Shown: positions 8,593-17,875 of the stretch, piece by piece
Position numbering within the stretch: position 1 is the stretch's first letter
Layout of the letters: the number at the start of each line of letters is the position of its first letter
Source of the DNA: Ectopseudomonas mendocina
Lineage (GTDB): Bacteria; Pseudomonadota; Gammaproteobacteria; Pseudomonadales; Pseudomonadaceae
Assembly (NCBI RefSeq): GCF_008041835.1
Contig: NZ_VRYE01000040.1
Location: 30,315 to 94,314, forward strand
Length of the DNA: 64,000 nt
Direction: 5' to 3'
Program-made: the position numbers and the translations under genes
Notes under the pieces: generated by a model
Seen by the model: only the letters and a program-made list of their open reading frames with translations
Told to the model about the DNA's origin: nothing
Databases searched by the model: none

Positions 8593-10044
8593 CTACCCCA
8601 GGCCGCAAAGCGCCTTGAGTTTTTCGGTATCCAGGTGCAACTCCACCTGATCGGCCAGACGCTCGATATCGCGCTCGCGCAGCGCCTGGTAATCCACCGT
8701 CTGCACCGCCTGCAGCCCAGCCCAGCGCAGCAGGGCAGCGGCTGCCGAAGGCTGCTCGAACAGGCCGTGCAGATAAGTGCCGAGCACCTGGCCGTCGGCA
8801 CTCAGGCCGCCGTCGCTGCGGCCGTCGTCAAGCTGCACGGCGCCATTGAGGCCCGGCCCGCGACTGACGCCAGCGTGAATCTCGTAACCGCTGACCTGCG
8901 CCTGCTCCAGGCACAGCCGGCCACGCACGTTGCGCAGCTGTTTCTCCGGTTCCAGCAGCGTCTCGAAATCCAGCAGGCCGAGACCCTCGCTGCTGCCGGC
9001 AGCGCCTTCCAGGCCGTGCGGGTCGTGAATCTGCCGACCGAGCATCTGCAAGCCACCACAGATGCCCAAGACCTTGCCGCCGTAGCGCAGGTGACGGGCG
9101 ATGGCGGCATCCCAGCCCTGTTCACGCAGTCGCGCGAGGTCGGCGCGCACGCTCTTGGAGCCGGGCAGGATGATCAGGTCGCTCGGCGGTATCGCCTGGC
9201 CCGGCCCGACGAAGGTCAGTTGCACCTGCGGGTGCAGGCGCAACGGGTCGAAATCGGTATGGTTGCTGATGCGCGGCAGCACCGGCACCACCACGCGCAG
9301 CGCCTGCGCGTCCTTGGCCTGCTGACGAGTGTCGACGGCGTCTTCGGCTTCCAGATGAAAATCCATCAGGTACGGCAATACGCCGAGCACCGGCTTGCCG
9401 GTGCGCTGCTGCAGCCAGTCCAACCCCGGCTTGAGCAGTGCTATATCACCGCGAAAGCGGTTGATCACGAAGCCCTGGACCCGTGCCTGCTCGCTCGTGC
9501 TGAGCAGCTCCAGGGTGCCGACCAGGTGGGCGAATACACCGCCCCTGTCAATATCGGCAATCAGAATCACCGGGCAGTCCACCGCTTCGGCAAAGCCCAT
9601 GTTGGCAATATCGCCGGCGCGTAAATTGATCTCGGCAGGCGAGCCGGCACCTTCGACCAGCACCAGCTCGTGACGCTCGAGCAACCGTGCATGGGACTCC
9701 AACACTGCGGCCATCGCCACCGGCTTATAGGCGTGATAGGTCAGCGCCTGCATATTGCCGATGGCGCGGCCGTGGATGATCACCTGGGCGCCCATGTCGC
9801 TGTTGGGCTTGAGCAACACCGGGTTCATGTCGGTATGCGGCGCCAGCCCGGCCGCCTGCGCCTGCACCGCCTGCGCCCGGCCGATCTCGCCACCATCGAC
9901 GGTCACCGCCGAGTTGAGTGCCATGTTCTGCGGCTTGAACGGCGCCACGGACACGCCCTGGCGCCGCGCCCAACGGCACAGTGCCGTGACCAGGGTGCTC
10001 TTGCCGGCATCGGAGGTGGTGCCCTGCACCATCAGGGTGGCCAT
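8593..10044 (-). CDS. cobQ: Cobyric acid synthase (glutamine-hydrolysing)
   Basis: A 483-aa enzyme that amidates four side chains of adenosylcobyrinic acid a,c-diamide. The N-terminal dethiobiotin-synthetase-like domain opens with [17 protein letters not shown], an ATP-binding loop, and has [13 protein letters not shown]. The C-terminal class I glutamine amidotransferase domain has the nucleophile in [14 protein letters not shown]. Length matches the family. The ATG at 10044 overlaps the stop of the upstream decarboxylase gene by one base, which favours it over an upstream in-frame start. Confidence 0.96.
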   Translation of the reverse strand: MATLMVQGTTSDAGKSTLVTALCRWARRQGVSVAPFKPQNMALNSAVTVDGGEIGRAQAVQAQAAGLAPHTDMNPVLLKPNSDMGAQVIIHGRAIGNMQALTYHAYKPVAMAAVLESHARLLERHELVLVEGAGSPAEINLRAGDIANMGFAEAVDCPVILIADIDRGGVFAHLVGTLELLSTSEQARVQGFVINRFRGDIALLKPGLDWLQQRTGKPVLGVLPYLMDFHLEAEDAVDTRQQAKDAQALRVVVPVLPRISNHTDFDPLRLHPQVQLTFVGPGQAIPPSDLIILPGSKSVRADLARLREQGWDAAIARHLRYGGKVLGICGGLQMLGRQIHDPHGLEGAAGSSEGLGLLDFETLLEPEKQLRNVRGRLCLEQAQVSGYEIHAGVSRGPGLNGAVQLDDGRSDGGLSADGQVLGTYLHGLFEQPSAAAALLRWAGLQAVQTVDYQALRERDIERLADQVELHLDTEKLKALCGLG

Positions 10045-11054
10045 CAGGGCGTCTCCTCGAGGCTGGCCAGAATCGGCGCGCATTCCAGCAGCCCCTGCTC
10101 CAGCCGCAACCAGCCCGCCTCGTCCGCCGGCAGGCCAAAGCGCAGGCTGTCCAACTCGGCGAACAGCCGCACCAGAATGCCGCGCCGCGCCAGCAGCTCG
10201 GCGCAGGGCACGGCGCGACGGCTGCAGCAGAACTGGAACAGCGCCGAACCGCCTGTAGCCGGCAGGCCACAGTCACGCAGCAACGCCGCCAGGCGCTCAC
10301 CATCGGCCAGCAGGCGCTCACGCTGGTGGCGCTGCCCCTCGCTGTCACGCAGTAAACTGCAGGCAACGCTGCGCGCCGGGCCGCTGACCGCCCAGGGGCC
10401 GAGCAGTACTTGCAGTTCATCCAGCAGCGCTTGCGCGGCCAGGACGAAGCCCAGACGCAGGCCGGCCAGGCCGAAGAACTTGCCGAACGAGCGCAGCACG
10501 ATCAGCCCCGGCATGTCGCTGTAGGCGGCCAGGCTGTGCTGCGGTGTGCAATCGATAAAGGCTTCGTCGACCACCAGCCAGCCGCCACGCTCGGCCAACT
10601 CGCCATGCCAGTCGAGCAGGCGCGCCGGCTCGATCAGAAGACCAGTCGGGTTGTTCGGGTTGACCAGCAGCAGCACATCCAGCTGCGGCAACGCACGATG
10701 CACCGCCCCCTCACTGAGCTTGGTCACGCAATGCCCCTCGCGACGCCAGACTGCGGCGTGCTCGGCGTAAGTGGGCGCGAGAATGCCGACGCGGCTGTGT
10801 CCACGCAGGCGTGGCAATGCCTGAATCGCTGCTTGCGAACCGGCGACCGGCAGCAGGCTGACAGCGCCGTAGTAGTCACGCGCCGCCTGTTCCAGGCCGT
10901 CGTCCGTTTCAGGCAGTCGTGTCCAGGCAGAGCGCGGTACGGCGGGCAGCTCCCAACCATAGGGCGCAATACCGGTGGACAGATCCAGCCAATCCTCCAG
11001 CGGGATGCCATAGCGCTGCGCCGCCGCGCGCAGACGACCTCCATGTTCAAGCAC
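10044..11054 (-). CDS. Threonine-phosphate decarboxylase (CobD of Salmonella, CobC of P. denitrificans)
   Basis: A 336-aa PLP enzyme of aminotransferase fold class I. It makes (R)-1-amino-2-propanol phosphate, the linker between the corrin ring and the nucleotide loop. The start [33 protein letters not shown] is typical of the family; NPNNPTG is the substrate/PLP pocket, and [15 protein letters not shown] holds the Schiff-base lysine. It overlaps the downstream end of the cbiB gene by 8 bases. The gene symbol depends on the naming system, so none is given. Confidence 0.94.
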   Translation of the reverse strand: MLEHGGRLRAAAQRYGIPLEDWLDLSTGIAPYGWELPAVPRSAWTRLPETDDGLEQAARDYYGAVSLLPVAGSQAAIQALPRLRGHSRVGILAPTYAEHAAVWRREGHCVTKLSEGAVHRALPQLDVLLLVNPNNPTGLLIEPARLLDWHGELAERGGWLVVDEAFIDCTPQHSLAAYSDMPGLIVLRSFGKFFGLAGLRLGFVLAAQALLDELQVLLGPWAVSGPARSVACSLLRDSEGQRHQRERLLADGERLAALLRDCGLPATGGSALFQFCCSRRAVPCAELLARRGILVRLFAELDSLRFGLPADEAGWLRLEQGLLECAPILASLEETP

Positions 11055-11955
11055 CCAGCACCTCCCAGAGGATCAGGCATAACAGCCACCAGCCAACCCC
11101 GGCGACAACCCTGTTCATCGCCCGTTCGATATCCCGCGCCCGCGGCGGTGGGCCTTCGCCCAGTTGCGGGCGCTCATGTCGCTCACCGTGATATTCCGCC
11201 ACGCCGCCCAGGCTCACCCCCAGGCTGCCGGCGCCAGACGCCATCACCGGGCCAGCATTGGGACTGTCCCACAACGGCGCCTGCCGGCGCCAGCAGCGCA
11301 GCGCCAGAAGAGTATGCCCGAGCAGCGCATAGGTCAGCGCCACCAGACGCGCCGGGATGTAATTGAGCCCATCATCGATCTTCGCCGCCGCCCAGCCAAA
11401 GCGCTCGAAGCGTTCGTTGCGATAGCCCCACATGGCGTCAAGCGTATTGCTCAGGCGGTACAGCACCACGCCGGGCGCACCGGCGATCATGAACCAGAAC
11501 AGGGCGGCGAATACCGCATCGGAGCCGTTCTCCAGCACCGATTCGGTGCCGGCGCGGGCCACGCCGGTAGCGTCCAGTTCAGCGGTGTTGCGGCTGACCA
11601 TCCAGCCGACGCGCTCGCGGGCAAGCCGCAGGTCACCCAGACGCAGCGCCTGCGCAACAGGTTGCGCATGCTCATACAGACTGCGTAGGCCCAAGGCGAA
11701 ATACAGGGCGAATATCTCCACTGCCCAGCTCACCCCGCTCACCTGTACCAGCAGCCAGGTGAGCAGCGTCAGCGGCAGCACCGCCAGGCACCAGGCCGTG
11801 ACGCCGTGGCTTCGCCAGCCACTGCCAGCCGGGTTGAAGCGCTGTTCCAGACGCGCGGCCAGGCGGCCGAAGGCCACCAGCGGATGCGCGCGCCTGGGCT
11901 CCCCCAGCACGGCGTCTAGCGCCACACCGGCGCAGGTGATCAGCGCCAGGCTCAT
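11047..11955 (-). CDS. cbiB: Adenosylcobinamide-phosphate synthase (CbiB / CobD)
   Basis: A 302-aa integral membrane protein that attaches aminopropanol phosphate to adenosylcobyric acid. Recognisable blocks are [21 protein letters not shown] at the N terminus, [14 protein letters not shown] in the middle, and [34 protein letters not shown]. Several hydrophobic helices are present. It lies 3 bases downstream of bluB. In P. denitrificans nomenclature the same protein is CobD. Confidence 0.95.
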   Translation of the reverse strand: MSLALITCAGVALDAVLGEPRRAHPLVAFGRLAARLEQRFNPAGSGWRSHGVTAWCLAVLPLTLLTWLLVQVSGVSWAVEIFALYFALGLRSLYEHAQPVAQALRLGDLRLARERVGWMVSRNTAELDATGVARAGTESVLENGSDAVFAALFWFMIAGAPGVVLYRLSNTLDAMWGYRNERFERFGWAAAKIDDGLNYIPARLVALTYALLGHTLLALRCWRRQAPLWDSPNAGPVMASGAGSLGVSLGGVAEYHGERHERPQLGEGPPPRARDIERAMNRVVAGVGWWLLCLILWEVLGA

Positions 11956-11958
11956 CGT

Positions 11959-12612
11959 TCAGTCACCCTGCACTCCCCATCGATTCTCGAACAGCAGCTC
12001 GCTCAGCGGTCGAGGCGTGGCCCAGCCCTCTTGCACCAGCATGGGTTTTTCATAGAAGGCATCCACCGGCCCCAGACACAGCAGCGCGACCGGCTTGCTG
12101 CCGGCCGGCATGCCCAGCAGCTCGGCCAACGCCGCGGGATCGAACAGCGATACCCAGCCCAGCCCGAGCCCTTCGGCCCGCGCAGCCAGCCACAGATTCT
12201 GAATGGCGCAGGCCACCGAAGCCATATCCATTTCCGGCAAGGTGCGTCGCCCGAAGACATGTGCCTCGCGCCCCTCCATCAACGCCACGGCGAGCAGCTC
12301 GGCGCAATCGCGAATGCCCTCGACCTTCAGGCGCATGAACTCATCACTGCGCTCGCCCAGGGCCTCAGCGGTGCGCACCCGCTCGGCCTCTACCAGCTCA
12401 TGAATGGACTCACGCAGTTGCGGGTCACTGACGCGCACAAAGCGCCAAGGTTGCATCAGGCCAACGCTCGGCGCGTGGTGGGCGGCTTCGAGCAGGCGCG
12501 CCAGAACCTCGGCCGGCACCTCGCCACCGCTGAAATGACGCATGTCGCGGCGCTCGGCAATGGCGCGGTACACCGCCGCGCGCTCCTCGGGACTGAAGGC
12601 GTGCTCGCTCAT
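11959..12612 (-). CDS. bluB: 5,6-dimethylbenzimidazole synthase
   Basis: A 217-aa flavin-destructase of the nitroreductase superfamily that converts reduced FMN and oxygen into the lower ligand of B12. Features are RRDMRHFSGGEVPAEVLARLLEAAHHAPSVGLMQPWRF near the start, and the SVACAIQNLWLAARAEGLGLGWVS block. The GGEVP loop and its place in the cob operon separate it from ordinary nitroreductases. Because the enzyme needs oxygen, the operon supports complete B12 with dimethylbenzimidazole under aerobic conditions. It overlaps cobB by 4 bases. Confidence 0.94.
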   Translation of the reverse strand: MSEHAFSPEERAAVYRAIAERRDMRHFSGGEVPAEVLARLLEAAHHAPSVGLMQPWRFVRVSDPQLRESIHELVEAERVRTAEALGERSDEFMRLKVEGIRDCAELLAVALMEGREAHVFGRRTLPEMDMASVACAIQNLWLAARAEGLGLGWVSLFDPAALAELLGMPAGSKPVALLCLGPVDAFYEKPMLVQEGWATPRPLSELLFENRWGVQGD

Positions 12613-13901
12613 GGACGCAGCAGCGCGGCGGCCGCCTCCGGGTTAGTGGGCAGGTAGAAGTGGATATAGCTGGCGGTCAGTCGCCCCAGGCGATACACCG
12701 CCTCGGCCACCGGCTTGCCGTTCGGACAGCGCCCGCGCACCAGCGGCTCGAGCGGGCTGTCCAGGCGCGAGTGATGGTAGCTATGGCCACGCAGCTCGCC
12801 CTCCGGCAGCGTCACCTCCTGCAGGGCCAGCGCGGTCAGGCGCGACTGCAATGCGGCGCTGCCCGTCAGCAGACCGAGCATCCGGCCGCTGGCACCCTGC
12901 TTGTCGCGCAGCTCGTCGAGCAGATAGAGCATGCCGCCACATTCGGCGAGCAGCGGCTTGCCGGCCTGATGATGAGCACGGATGGCCGCGGCCATGGCCT
13001 GATTGCCTTCCAAATCGGCCAGGTAAAGCTCGGGGTAACCGCCAGGCAAATAGAGACTGTCTACCTCGGGCAGCGCGCTGTCGGCCAGCGGCGAGAAATA
13101 GCGTAGCTCGGCGCCCAGCGCCTGCAGCAGGTCGAGATTGGCCTGATAGAGGAAGGCGAACGCCGCATCGCGCGCCACGCCAATGCGCACATCCTTCAAC
13201 AAGGGCGCGGGATCATTGATATGCGGCGCAGCGAAGCTCACCGCCGGCGGCAGGTCGACATCGGCACTGGCCGCCAGCGCATCGGCGGCGGCGTCCAGGC
13301 GCGCGTCGAGATCGGCCAACTCAGCGGCCTGCACCAGACCCAGATGACGGCTGGGCAGCTCCACCGCAGCGCTGCGCGGCAAGGCGCCGAACCAGCGAAT
13401 GCTCGGCGGCAGCGCATCACGCAGGATCTCGCCGTGGCGTGTGCTGGCAACCCGATTGCCAAGCACACCGGCAAAGGGCAGATCCGGCTGGAAGGTCGCC
13501 AGGCCATGGGCCAGGGCGCCGAAGGTCTGCGCCATGGCCGCACCGTCGATCACCCCCAACACCGGCACGCCGAAGTGGCGCGCCAGGTCAGCCGCCGAGG
13601 GCTTGCCGTCGAACAGGCCCATGACCCCTTCGATCAGGATCAGGTCGGCCTCGCCGGCGGCCTGCCACAGCAGATGACGACTCTCAGCCTCGCCGACCAT
13701 GGCCAGATCGAGCTGGTACACCGGTGCGCCACTGGCGCGCGCGTGGATCATCGGATCGAGAAAATCCGGGCCGCACTTGAACACCCGCACCCGCCGCCCC
13801 TGGCGCGTATGCAAACGCGCCAGGGCAGCGGTAACAGTAGTCTTGCCCTGGCCGGAAGCCGGGGCGGCAATCAGCAACGCCGGACAGTGACGTGTCGTCA
13901 T
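12609..13901 (-). CDS. cobB: Cobyrinate a,c-diamide synthase
   Basis: A 430-aa glutamine-dependent ligase that amidates the a and c acetate side chains of (hydrogeno)cobyrinic acid. The N-terminal ATP loop is PASGQGKTTVTAAL. The C-terminal amidotransferase domain has LPGGYPELY and the nucleophile in KPLLAECGGMLYLLDEL. The family marker GHSYHHS is near the end. Its start overlaps the cobO stop by one base. This is the earliest pathway step encoded in this window; the corrin-ring-forming genes must lie elsewhere. Confidence 0.96.
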   Translation of the reverse strand: MTTRHCPALLIAAPASGQGKTTVTAALARLHTRQGRRVRVFKCGPDFLDPMIHARASGAPVYQLDLAMVGEAESRHLLWQAAGEADLILIEGVMGLFDGKPSAADLARHFGVPVLGVIDGAAMAQTFGALAHGLATFQPDLPFAGVLGNRVASTRHGEILRDALPPSIRWFGALPRSAAVELPSRHLGLVQAAELADLDARLDAAADALAASADVDLPPAVSFAAPHINDPAPLLKDVRIGVARDAAFAFLYQANLDLLQALGAELRYFSPLADSALPEVDSLYLPGGYPELYLADLEGNQAMAAAIRAHHQAGKPLLAECGGMLYLLDELRDKQGASGRMLGLLTGSAALQSRLTALALQEVTLPEGELRGHSYHHSRLDSPLEPLVRGRCPNGKPVAEAVYRLGRLTASYIHFYLPTNPEAAAALLRP

Positions 13902-14512
13902 CAGAATTCGATGCCCTTCTGCGCCTTCACCCCGGGCTTGAATGCATGCTTGACCAGGCTCATCTCAGTGACGGTATCGGCCGCCTCGATCATCCCCGGC
14001 AGGGCACCGCGGCCGGTCACCACCACGTGCTGCAACAGCGGCCGGGCCTCGATATCGGCCAGCACCGCATCCAGTTCGAGGTAACCGTGCTTGAGGGCGA
14101 TATTCAGTTCATCCAGCACCACCAGGCCGACAGACTCATCGCTGAGCAGGCGCCGGGCTACCGCCCAGGCTTCCTGCGCCTTGGCGATGTCGCGCTGGCG
14201 ATCCTGGGTCTCCCAGGTGAACCCCTCGCCCATCACGTGGTAGCTGACTTCCTCGGGGAAACGGCGGAAGAAGGTTTCTTCGCCGGTGCTAGCCGCGCCC
14301 TTGATGAATTGCACCACACCGACCTTGATGCCATGACCCAGAGCGCGCGCAACCATGCCGAAGGCGCTGCTGCTCTTGCCCTTGCCATTGCCGCTGTGCA
14401 CCAGCAGCAGACCGTATTCGTCCTGGGCCTGGGCGATCTTTTCGTCGATCAGGGCTTTCTTGCGTTGCATGCGCGCCTTGTGGCGGGCGTCGCGTTCGGC
14501 GGTCTCACTCAT
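13901..14512 (-). CDS. cobO: Cob(I)yrinic acid a,c-diamide adenosyltransferase
   Basis: A 203-aa ATP:corrinoid adenosyltransferase of the CobA/CobO family. The P-loop is LLVHSGNGKGKSSSAFGM and the second block is GLVVLDELNIALKHGYLE; both are diagnostic. It adds the upper adenosyl ligand. I chose the ATG at 14512 because AGGAG precedes it at good spacing, whereas the upstream in-frame ATG at 14536 has none. It is the first gene of the ten-gene operon, about 130 bases downstream of the terminator hairpin of the B12 leader. Confidence 0.95.
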   Translation of the reverse strand: MSETAERDARHKARMQRKKALIDEKIAQAQDEYGLLLVHSGNGKGKSSSAFGMVARALGHGIKVGVVQFIKGAASTGEETFFRRFPEEVSYHVMGEGFTWETQDRQRDIAKAQEAWAVARRLLSDESVGLVVLDELNIALKHGYLELDAVLADIEARPLLQHVVVTGRGALPGMIEAADTVTEMSLVKHAFKPGVKAQKGIEF

Positions 14513-14643
14513 GCTGTGCTCCTGCACGTCAGGCACCCGCGCCGCCTGTTCAGCGAACAGTACGAACGGTCATGAGCCAAAAGATCGCGACGATCCACAT
14601 GCACTCATCCAGGCGCCAATGGCTGGTCAGGCATGCGGAAGAC

Positions 14644-14679
14644 GAAAAAACACGAACGCTACGGTAGAACCGGAGCGTT
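14644..14679 (-). terminator. Rho-independent terminator-like hairpin in the cob operon leader
   Basis: On the minus strand AACGCT and AGCGTT flank an inner CGGT/ACCG pair with a 3-base loop. Three bases further comes TGTTTTTTC. The hairpin lies between the B12 riboswitch and cobO, so it is well placed to be the riboswitch-controlled terminator. Direct pairing with the aptamer 3' end (an antiterminator) was not worked out. Confidence 0.7.
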
Positions 14680-14689
14680 GGCCGGACAA

Positions 14690-14902
14690 CGCCCTCCGCG
14701 ATGCCGTGAAACTGCGACAGGCCGGTCTCCGGGCTCGTGAGTGAACCCAAAGGTTCGGCACCGCGCCTTCCCATGCAGTGCACAGTGGCCTTGAGCGGTG
14801 TTTGACTCACCTACCGTTGCGGGGGCAGCGCCGGCATTCGGACCGGCTTCCCTGTTTCACCCCTGCGCCATCACGGATGATGGCGCGGGGCACCTGAAGC
14901 AA
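14690..14902 (-). ncRNA. Cobalamin (B12) riboswitch
   Basis: On the minus strand the leader begins AGGTGCCCCGCGCCATC. It passes GGGAAGCCGGT and GCTGCCCCCGCAACGG, then the B12 box GCCACTGTGCACTGCATGGG followed by AAGGC, then GGAGACCGGCCTG and ends near GTTTCACGGCATCGCGGAGG. These blocks in this order are the conserved core and 3' arm of the adenosylcobalamin-sensing RNA. Binding of the cofactor should reduce expression of the downstream cob operon. Boundaries are approximate. Confidence 0.95.
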
Positions 14903-14909
14903 GGCGCGC

Positions 14910-14939
14910 AGGGTAGAGGCTGGCAGCCCTGCACGTCAA
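14910..14939 (-). promoter_or_regulatory. Candidate sigma-70 promoter of the cob leader
   Basis: TTGACG and TACCCT with an 18-base spacer on the minus strand, ending 8 bases before the riboswitch. The -35 is good and the -10 is poor. Placement just upstream of the aptamer is the main support. Confidence 0.4.
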
Positions 14940-14951
14940 CGCCGGGACGTC

Positions 14952-15272
14952 TCAATGCCTGGGCGTAAAGCCCGGCGGTTTACTGGCCAGCCACTCGACA
15001 AAGGTGCGCAAGCGATCATCGGCCAGCAACCGGTCCCGGTTGTTGTAGGTCAGTGCCAGCTCTTTTTCACTGAAGAGTCGGTGGATCTGGTTGTGGCAGG
15101 CACGGCACACCCAGAGCGTCGCCGTTATGCGCTGATGACGATCGAAACGCTTCTGCACATAGGGTTTGTCGTGCAGGGCCTTGGGAATCAGATGGTGACG
15201 CGTCAGCGCTACAGGTCGCGCGCACAACTCGCAGACCTCCGGCTGAGGCGGCAGACGGATGGGCTCGACCAT
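14952..15272 (-). CDS. Small HNH-type nuclease-fold protein
   Basis: A 106-aa protein with zinc-binding pairs CELC near residue 15 and CRAC near residue 54, the first followed by TRHHLIPK and the second by HNQIH. That is the HNH pattern (H-H...N...H) with a structural zinc. Single-domain HNH proteins of this size are widespread in Pseudomonas and rarely characterised; some are nucleases. No mobile-element gene is beside it. It lies 6 bases downstream of the NlpC/P60 lipoprotein gene on the same strand and may be cotranscribed. Its substrate and biological role cannot be told. Confidence 0.85.
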   Translation of the reverse strand: MVEPIRLPPQPEVCELCARPVALTRHHLIPKALHDKPYVQKRFDRHQRITATLWVCRACHNQIHRLFSEKELALTYNNRDRLLADDRLRTFVEWLASKPPGFTPRH

Positions 15273-15278
15273 GACGAC

Positions 15279-15803
15279 TCAGGGGTTACGGGCAAGCTCG
15301 GGCGTGATCACACGCTTGGCATCGAGATAGACGCGCTGCCAGTAGACATTGTCGAGGCTGTCCAGGCGTACGGTGCCGCCAGTGGACGGCGCATGTACGA
15401 AACGCCCATCGCCCACATAAATACCGGCATGGCTGACGGCGCGACCACCATTGGTGGCGAAGAACACCAGATCCCCGCTCTGCAATGCATCGCGGCGCAC
15501 CGCAGGTGTACGCATGGCACTGAGTTCACGCGTCGAGCGCGGCAGGCTGATGCCGGCGGCATCACGGTAGACATAGCCAATCAGGCCGCTGCAGTCGAAG
15601 CCGCCTTCCGGGGTGTTGCCGCCGTAGCGGTAGGGTGTACCGACCAGCCCCAGCGCACGAAACAGCACATCCTCTGCGCCACCCAGATAGGACGGCGAGG
15701 CGATTGGCGGAGTATGGACTGGCTGCGGAGAAGGTGCCCGGCTGCTACAGGCTGCCAGCAACAGCGCAAGGGCAATGAGGGCGACACGGGTCGTGAGAGA
15801 CAT
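15279..15803 (-). CDS. NlpC/P60-family cell-wall hydrolase, lipoprotein (first of two)
   Basis: A 174-aa lipoprotein. The N terminus MSLTTRVALIALALLLAACSS is a lipoprotein signal with lipobox LAAC. The single NlpC/P60 domain has the catalytic cysteine in GGFDCSGLIGYVY and the catalytic histidine in VSHAGIYVGDGRFVHAPS. Such enzymes cleave peptide stems of murein (spr/MepS type endopeptidases). The next gene upstream on the same strand encodes a longer paralog, so this is a tandem pair. It should be anchored to the inner leaflet of the outer membrane. Confidence 0.93.
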   Translation of the reverse strand: MSLTTRVALIALALLLAACSSRAPSPQPVHTPPIASPSYLGGAEDVLFRALGLVGTPYRYGGNTPEGGFDCSGLIGYVYRDAAGISLPRSTRELSAMRTPAVRRDALQSGDLVFFATNGGRAVSHAGIYVGDGRFVHAPSTGGTVRLDSLDNVYWQRVYLDAKRVITPELARNP

Positions 15804-15857
15804 TAGCGAGGCGATCCAGAGTCCAATGCGCCCTACTCTGCCCGAGTCACGACAAAC

Positions 15858-15879
15858 GGCGCAACCCTTGGGTTACGCC
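15858..15879 (-). terminator. Hairpin after the second NlpC/P60 gene
   Basis: GGCGTAACCC and GGGTTGCGCC pair on the minus strand, followed by GTTTGTCG. It is a compact hairpin with a weak T tract, 9 bases after the stop codon. Confidence 0.5.
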
Positions 15880-15887
15880 ATGCAACA

Positions 15888-16511
15888 TCAGTTATGACGC
15901 TTGTCGGCAGGCGCCTGTTCTTCCACCTGAGCCAGCGCCAGCACGCGTTTGGCCTGCAGATAGCTACGATTCCAGTAGCTGTCATCAAGGCTATCGATAC
16001 GCACACCACCACTGCGGCTACTGCTGGAATGGATGAATTGATCATCGCCCAGGTAGATGCCCGCATGGCTGACGCGGCCACGACCACGGTCATTGAACAG
16101 GATCAGATCGCCAGGCTCCAGATCAGCCCGCGCCACCTTGGGCGCATCCAGGTTGATCAGCTCGCGCGTGGAGCGCGGCAGCTCCAGACCGACTTCCTTG
16201 CGGAACAGGTAACCGATGAAACCGCTGCAGTCGAAACCGGATTGCACCGAAGTGCCGCCGTAGCGATAGCGAGTGCCGATCAGCGAACGCCCAAGATCGA
16301 GCAGGCTGTCGGCCAGTTGCGGCATTTCATAGGGCTTGTCGTCGAGCAGCGCGTTGATTTCATCGTCTGCAGGCTCGGCCTGATGAGCCTGCGGACGCAC
16401 AGTAGGCTCGACCTTGGCATCACTGATCTGCGGTTGCGGCGAATGGCCGGCACAGGCAGCGAGAAAGACTGTGAGTGCAAGAGGCACGAGGGGTGCGAAG
16501 CGTTTTAGCAT
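15888..16511 (-). CDS. NlpC/P60-family cell-wall hydrolase, lipoprotein (second of two)
   Basis: A 207-aa lipoprotein paralogous to its downstream neighbour. The start MLKRFAPLVPLALTVFLAAC gives the lipobox LAAC; an upstream in-frame start would spoil the signal peptide. A linker of about 50 residues precedes the NlpC/P60 domain, which has the cysteine in GFDCSGFIGYLF and the histidine in VSHAGIYLGDDQFIHSSS. Both copies share the SGRDCSTRE-like RSTREL segment after the cysteine. It is predicted to be a murein DD- or LD-endopeptidase. The pair most likely arose by tandem duplication. Confidence 0.93.
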   Translation of the reverse strand: MLKRFAPLVPLALTVFLAACAGHSPQPQISDAKVEPTVRPQAHQAEPADDEINALLDDKPYEMPQLADSLLDLGRSLIGTRYRYGGTSVQSGFDCSGFIGYLFRKEVGLELPRSTRELINLDAPKVARADLEPGDLILFNDRGRGRVSHAGIYLGDDQFIHSSSSRSGGVRIDSLDDSYWNRSYLQAKRVLALAQVEEQAPADKRHN

Positions 16512-16660
16512 GGGCACGACCGTGTCGGTTGAATTTACAAGCGTGCGACTATGCCCGCTATAAGGCTGATTTGCAAATTCTATCGTCGAAAATGTGACCC
16601 GGTTGTTTTGCCGCACCATCTAAAGCACCCAATCGTTCGCACAGCCGGGCGCCGCAGACG

Positions 16661-17875
16661 CTAGCCGAGGATCTCACTCAAGGGAATGAAGCGCAGCATG
16701 TCCCCTTCTGCCAGGGTGCTGCCCTCGATCACCTCGGCCAGCCCTTCGGCCCAGGCGGCACTGCGCAGCACACCGGAGCTCTGGTTGGCGTACGGCAGCA
16801 CCCGCCCCCGCTCCAGACGTGCGCGCAGGTATTCACGACGCTTGCCCGGCTTGCTCCAGACAAAGCCTGCCGGCACCGCGAAGCCCAGGGGCTCGACACG
16901 CTGCACGCCAAGGCGACGTAGCAGGTAGGGTCGCGCCAGCAAGCCGAAGGTGACCAATGTCGAAGCCGGATTGCCCGGCAAACCGATAACCGGAACCCCC
17001 TGGTAATGCCCAAAGGTCAGCGGCTTGCCAGGCTTGATCGCCAGCTTCCACAGCGCCAGTTCGCCGGCCTCACGCAGGGCCATGCCGAGAAAATCCGCCT
17101 CCCCCACCGACACACCGCCCGTGGAGAGGATCAGATCAACCTCGCCCAGGGCGCCCAGCGCTGCGCGGGTACGCGGCAAATCATCAGGCAATATGCCTGC
17201 ATCGACCACCGCACAACCTAGCCGCTGCAACCAGGCAATCAGCAGACGCCGATTGCTGTTGTAGATCTGCCCCGGCCCCAACGCCTGCCCCGGCTCCACC
17301 AGTTCGTCGCCGGTGGATAGCACGGCAACGCACAGGCGCCGCCGCACCCACAATTGTGCAGCACCAAGCGACGCGGCCAGGCCCAGCTCGATCGGCCCGA
17401 GACGCGTACCGGCCGGCAGCACGCACTCACCGACTCGCGTCTCCTGCCCCTGGGCACGAACGTTCTGCCCGATGCTCAGCGGCTCACGGAAATACACGCA
17501 CCCCGCCTCATCCAGCTCAATGTTTTCCTGCATCTCGACGGTGTCAGCGCCTTCCGGTAGCGGCGCGCCAGTGAAGATCCGCGCGCAACTGCCTGGCTGC
17601 AGTGGCAGCGGCGCATTGCCGGCCTGAATACGCTGACTGACCGGCAATGGCTGGCCGCTCCAATCAGCCAGACGCAGGGCGTAACCATCCATGGCACTGT
17701 TGGGCCAGGGCGGCAGATCCAGCGTGGCGATCAGGGGCTCGGCCAATATCCGGCCATCGGCATCGGCCAGCGAGACCGGCTCGCTCTCGTCAATGCGTGA
17801 TGCATCGGCCAAGGCCAGCAAGCGCTCCAGCGCAGCCTCCATGGGCAACAAGCCGGGATGATCGCCAGCACTCAT
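16661..17875 (-). CDS. moeA: Molybdopterin molybdenumtransferase
   Basis: A 404-aa enzyme that inserts molybdate into adenylylated molybdopterin. Conserved pieces are DLPPWPNSAMDGYAL in domain I, FTGAPLPEGADTVEMQE, STGDELVEPGQALGPGQIYNSN, the STGGVSVGEADF motif, and GLPGNPAS. Length is normal. Its start overlaps the moaB stop by 4 bases, so the two are cotranscribed. Together with mobA they supply molybdenum cofactor, for example for nitrate reductase. Confidence 0.96.
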   Translation of the reverse strand: MSAGDHPGLLPMEAALERLLALADASRIDESEPVSLADADGRILAEPLIATLDLPPWPNSAMDGYALRLADWSGQPLPVSQRIQAGNAPLPLQPGSCARIFTGAPLPEGADTVEMQENIELDEAGCVYFREPLSIGQNVRAQGQETRVGECVLPAGTRLGPIELGLAASLGAAQLWVRRRLCVAVLSTGDELVEPGQALGPGQIYNSNRRLLIAWLQRLGCAVVDAGILPDDLPRTRAALGALGEVDLILSTGGVSVGEADFLGMALREAGELALWKLAIKPGKPLTFGHYQGVPVIGLPGNPASTLVTFGLLARPYLLRRLGVQRVEPLGFAVPAGFVWSKPGKRREYLRARLERGRVLPYANQSSGVLRSAAWAEGLAEVIEGSTLAEGDMLRFIPLSEILG

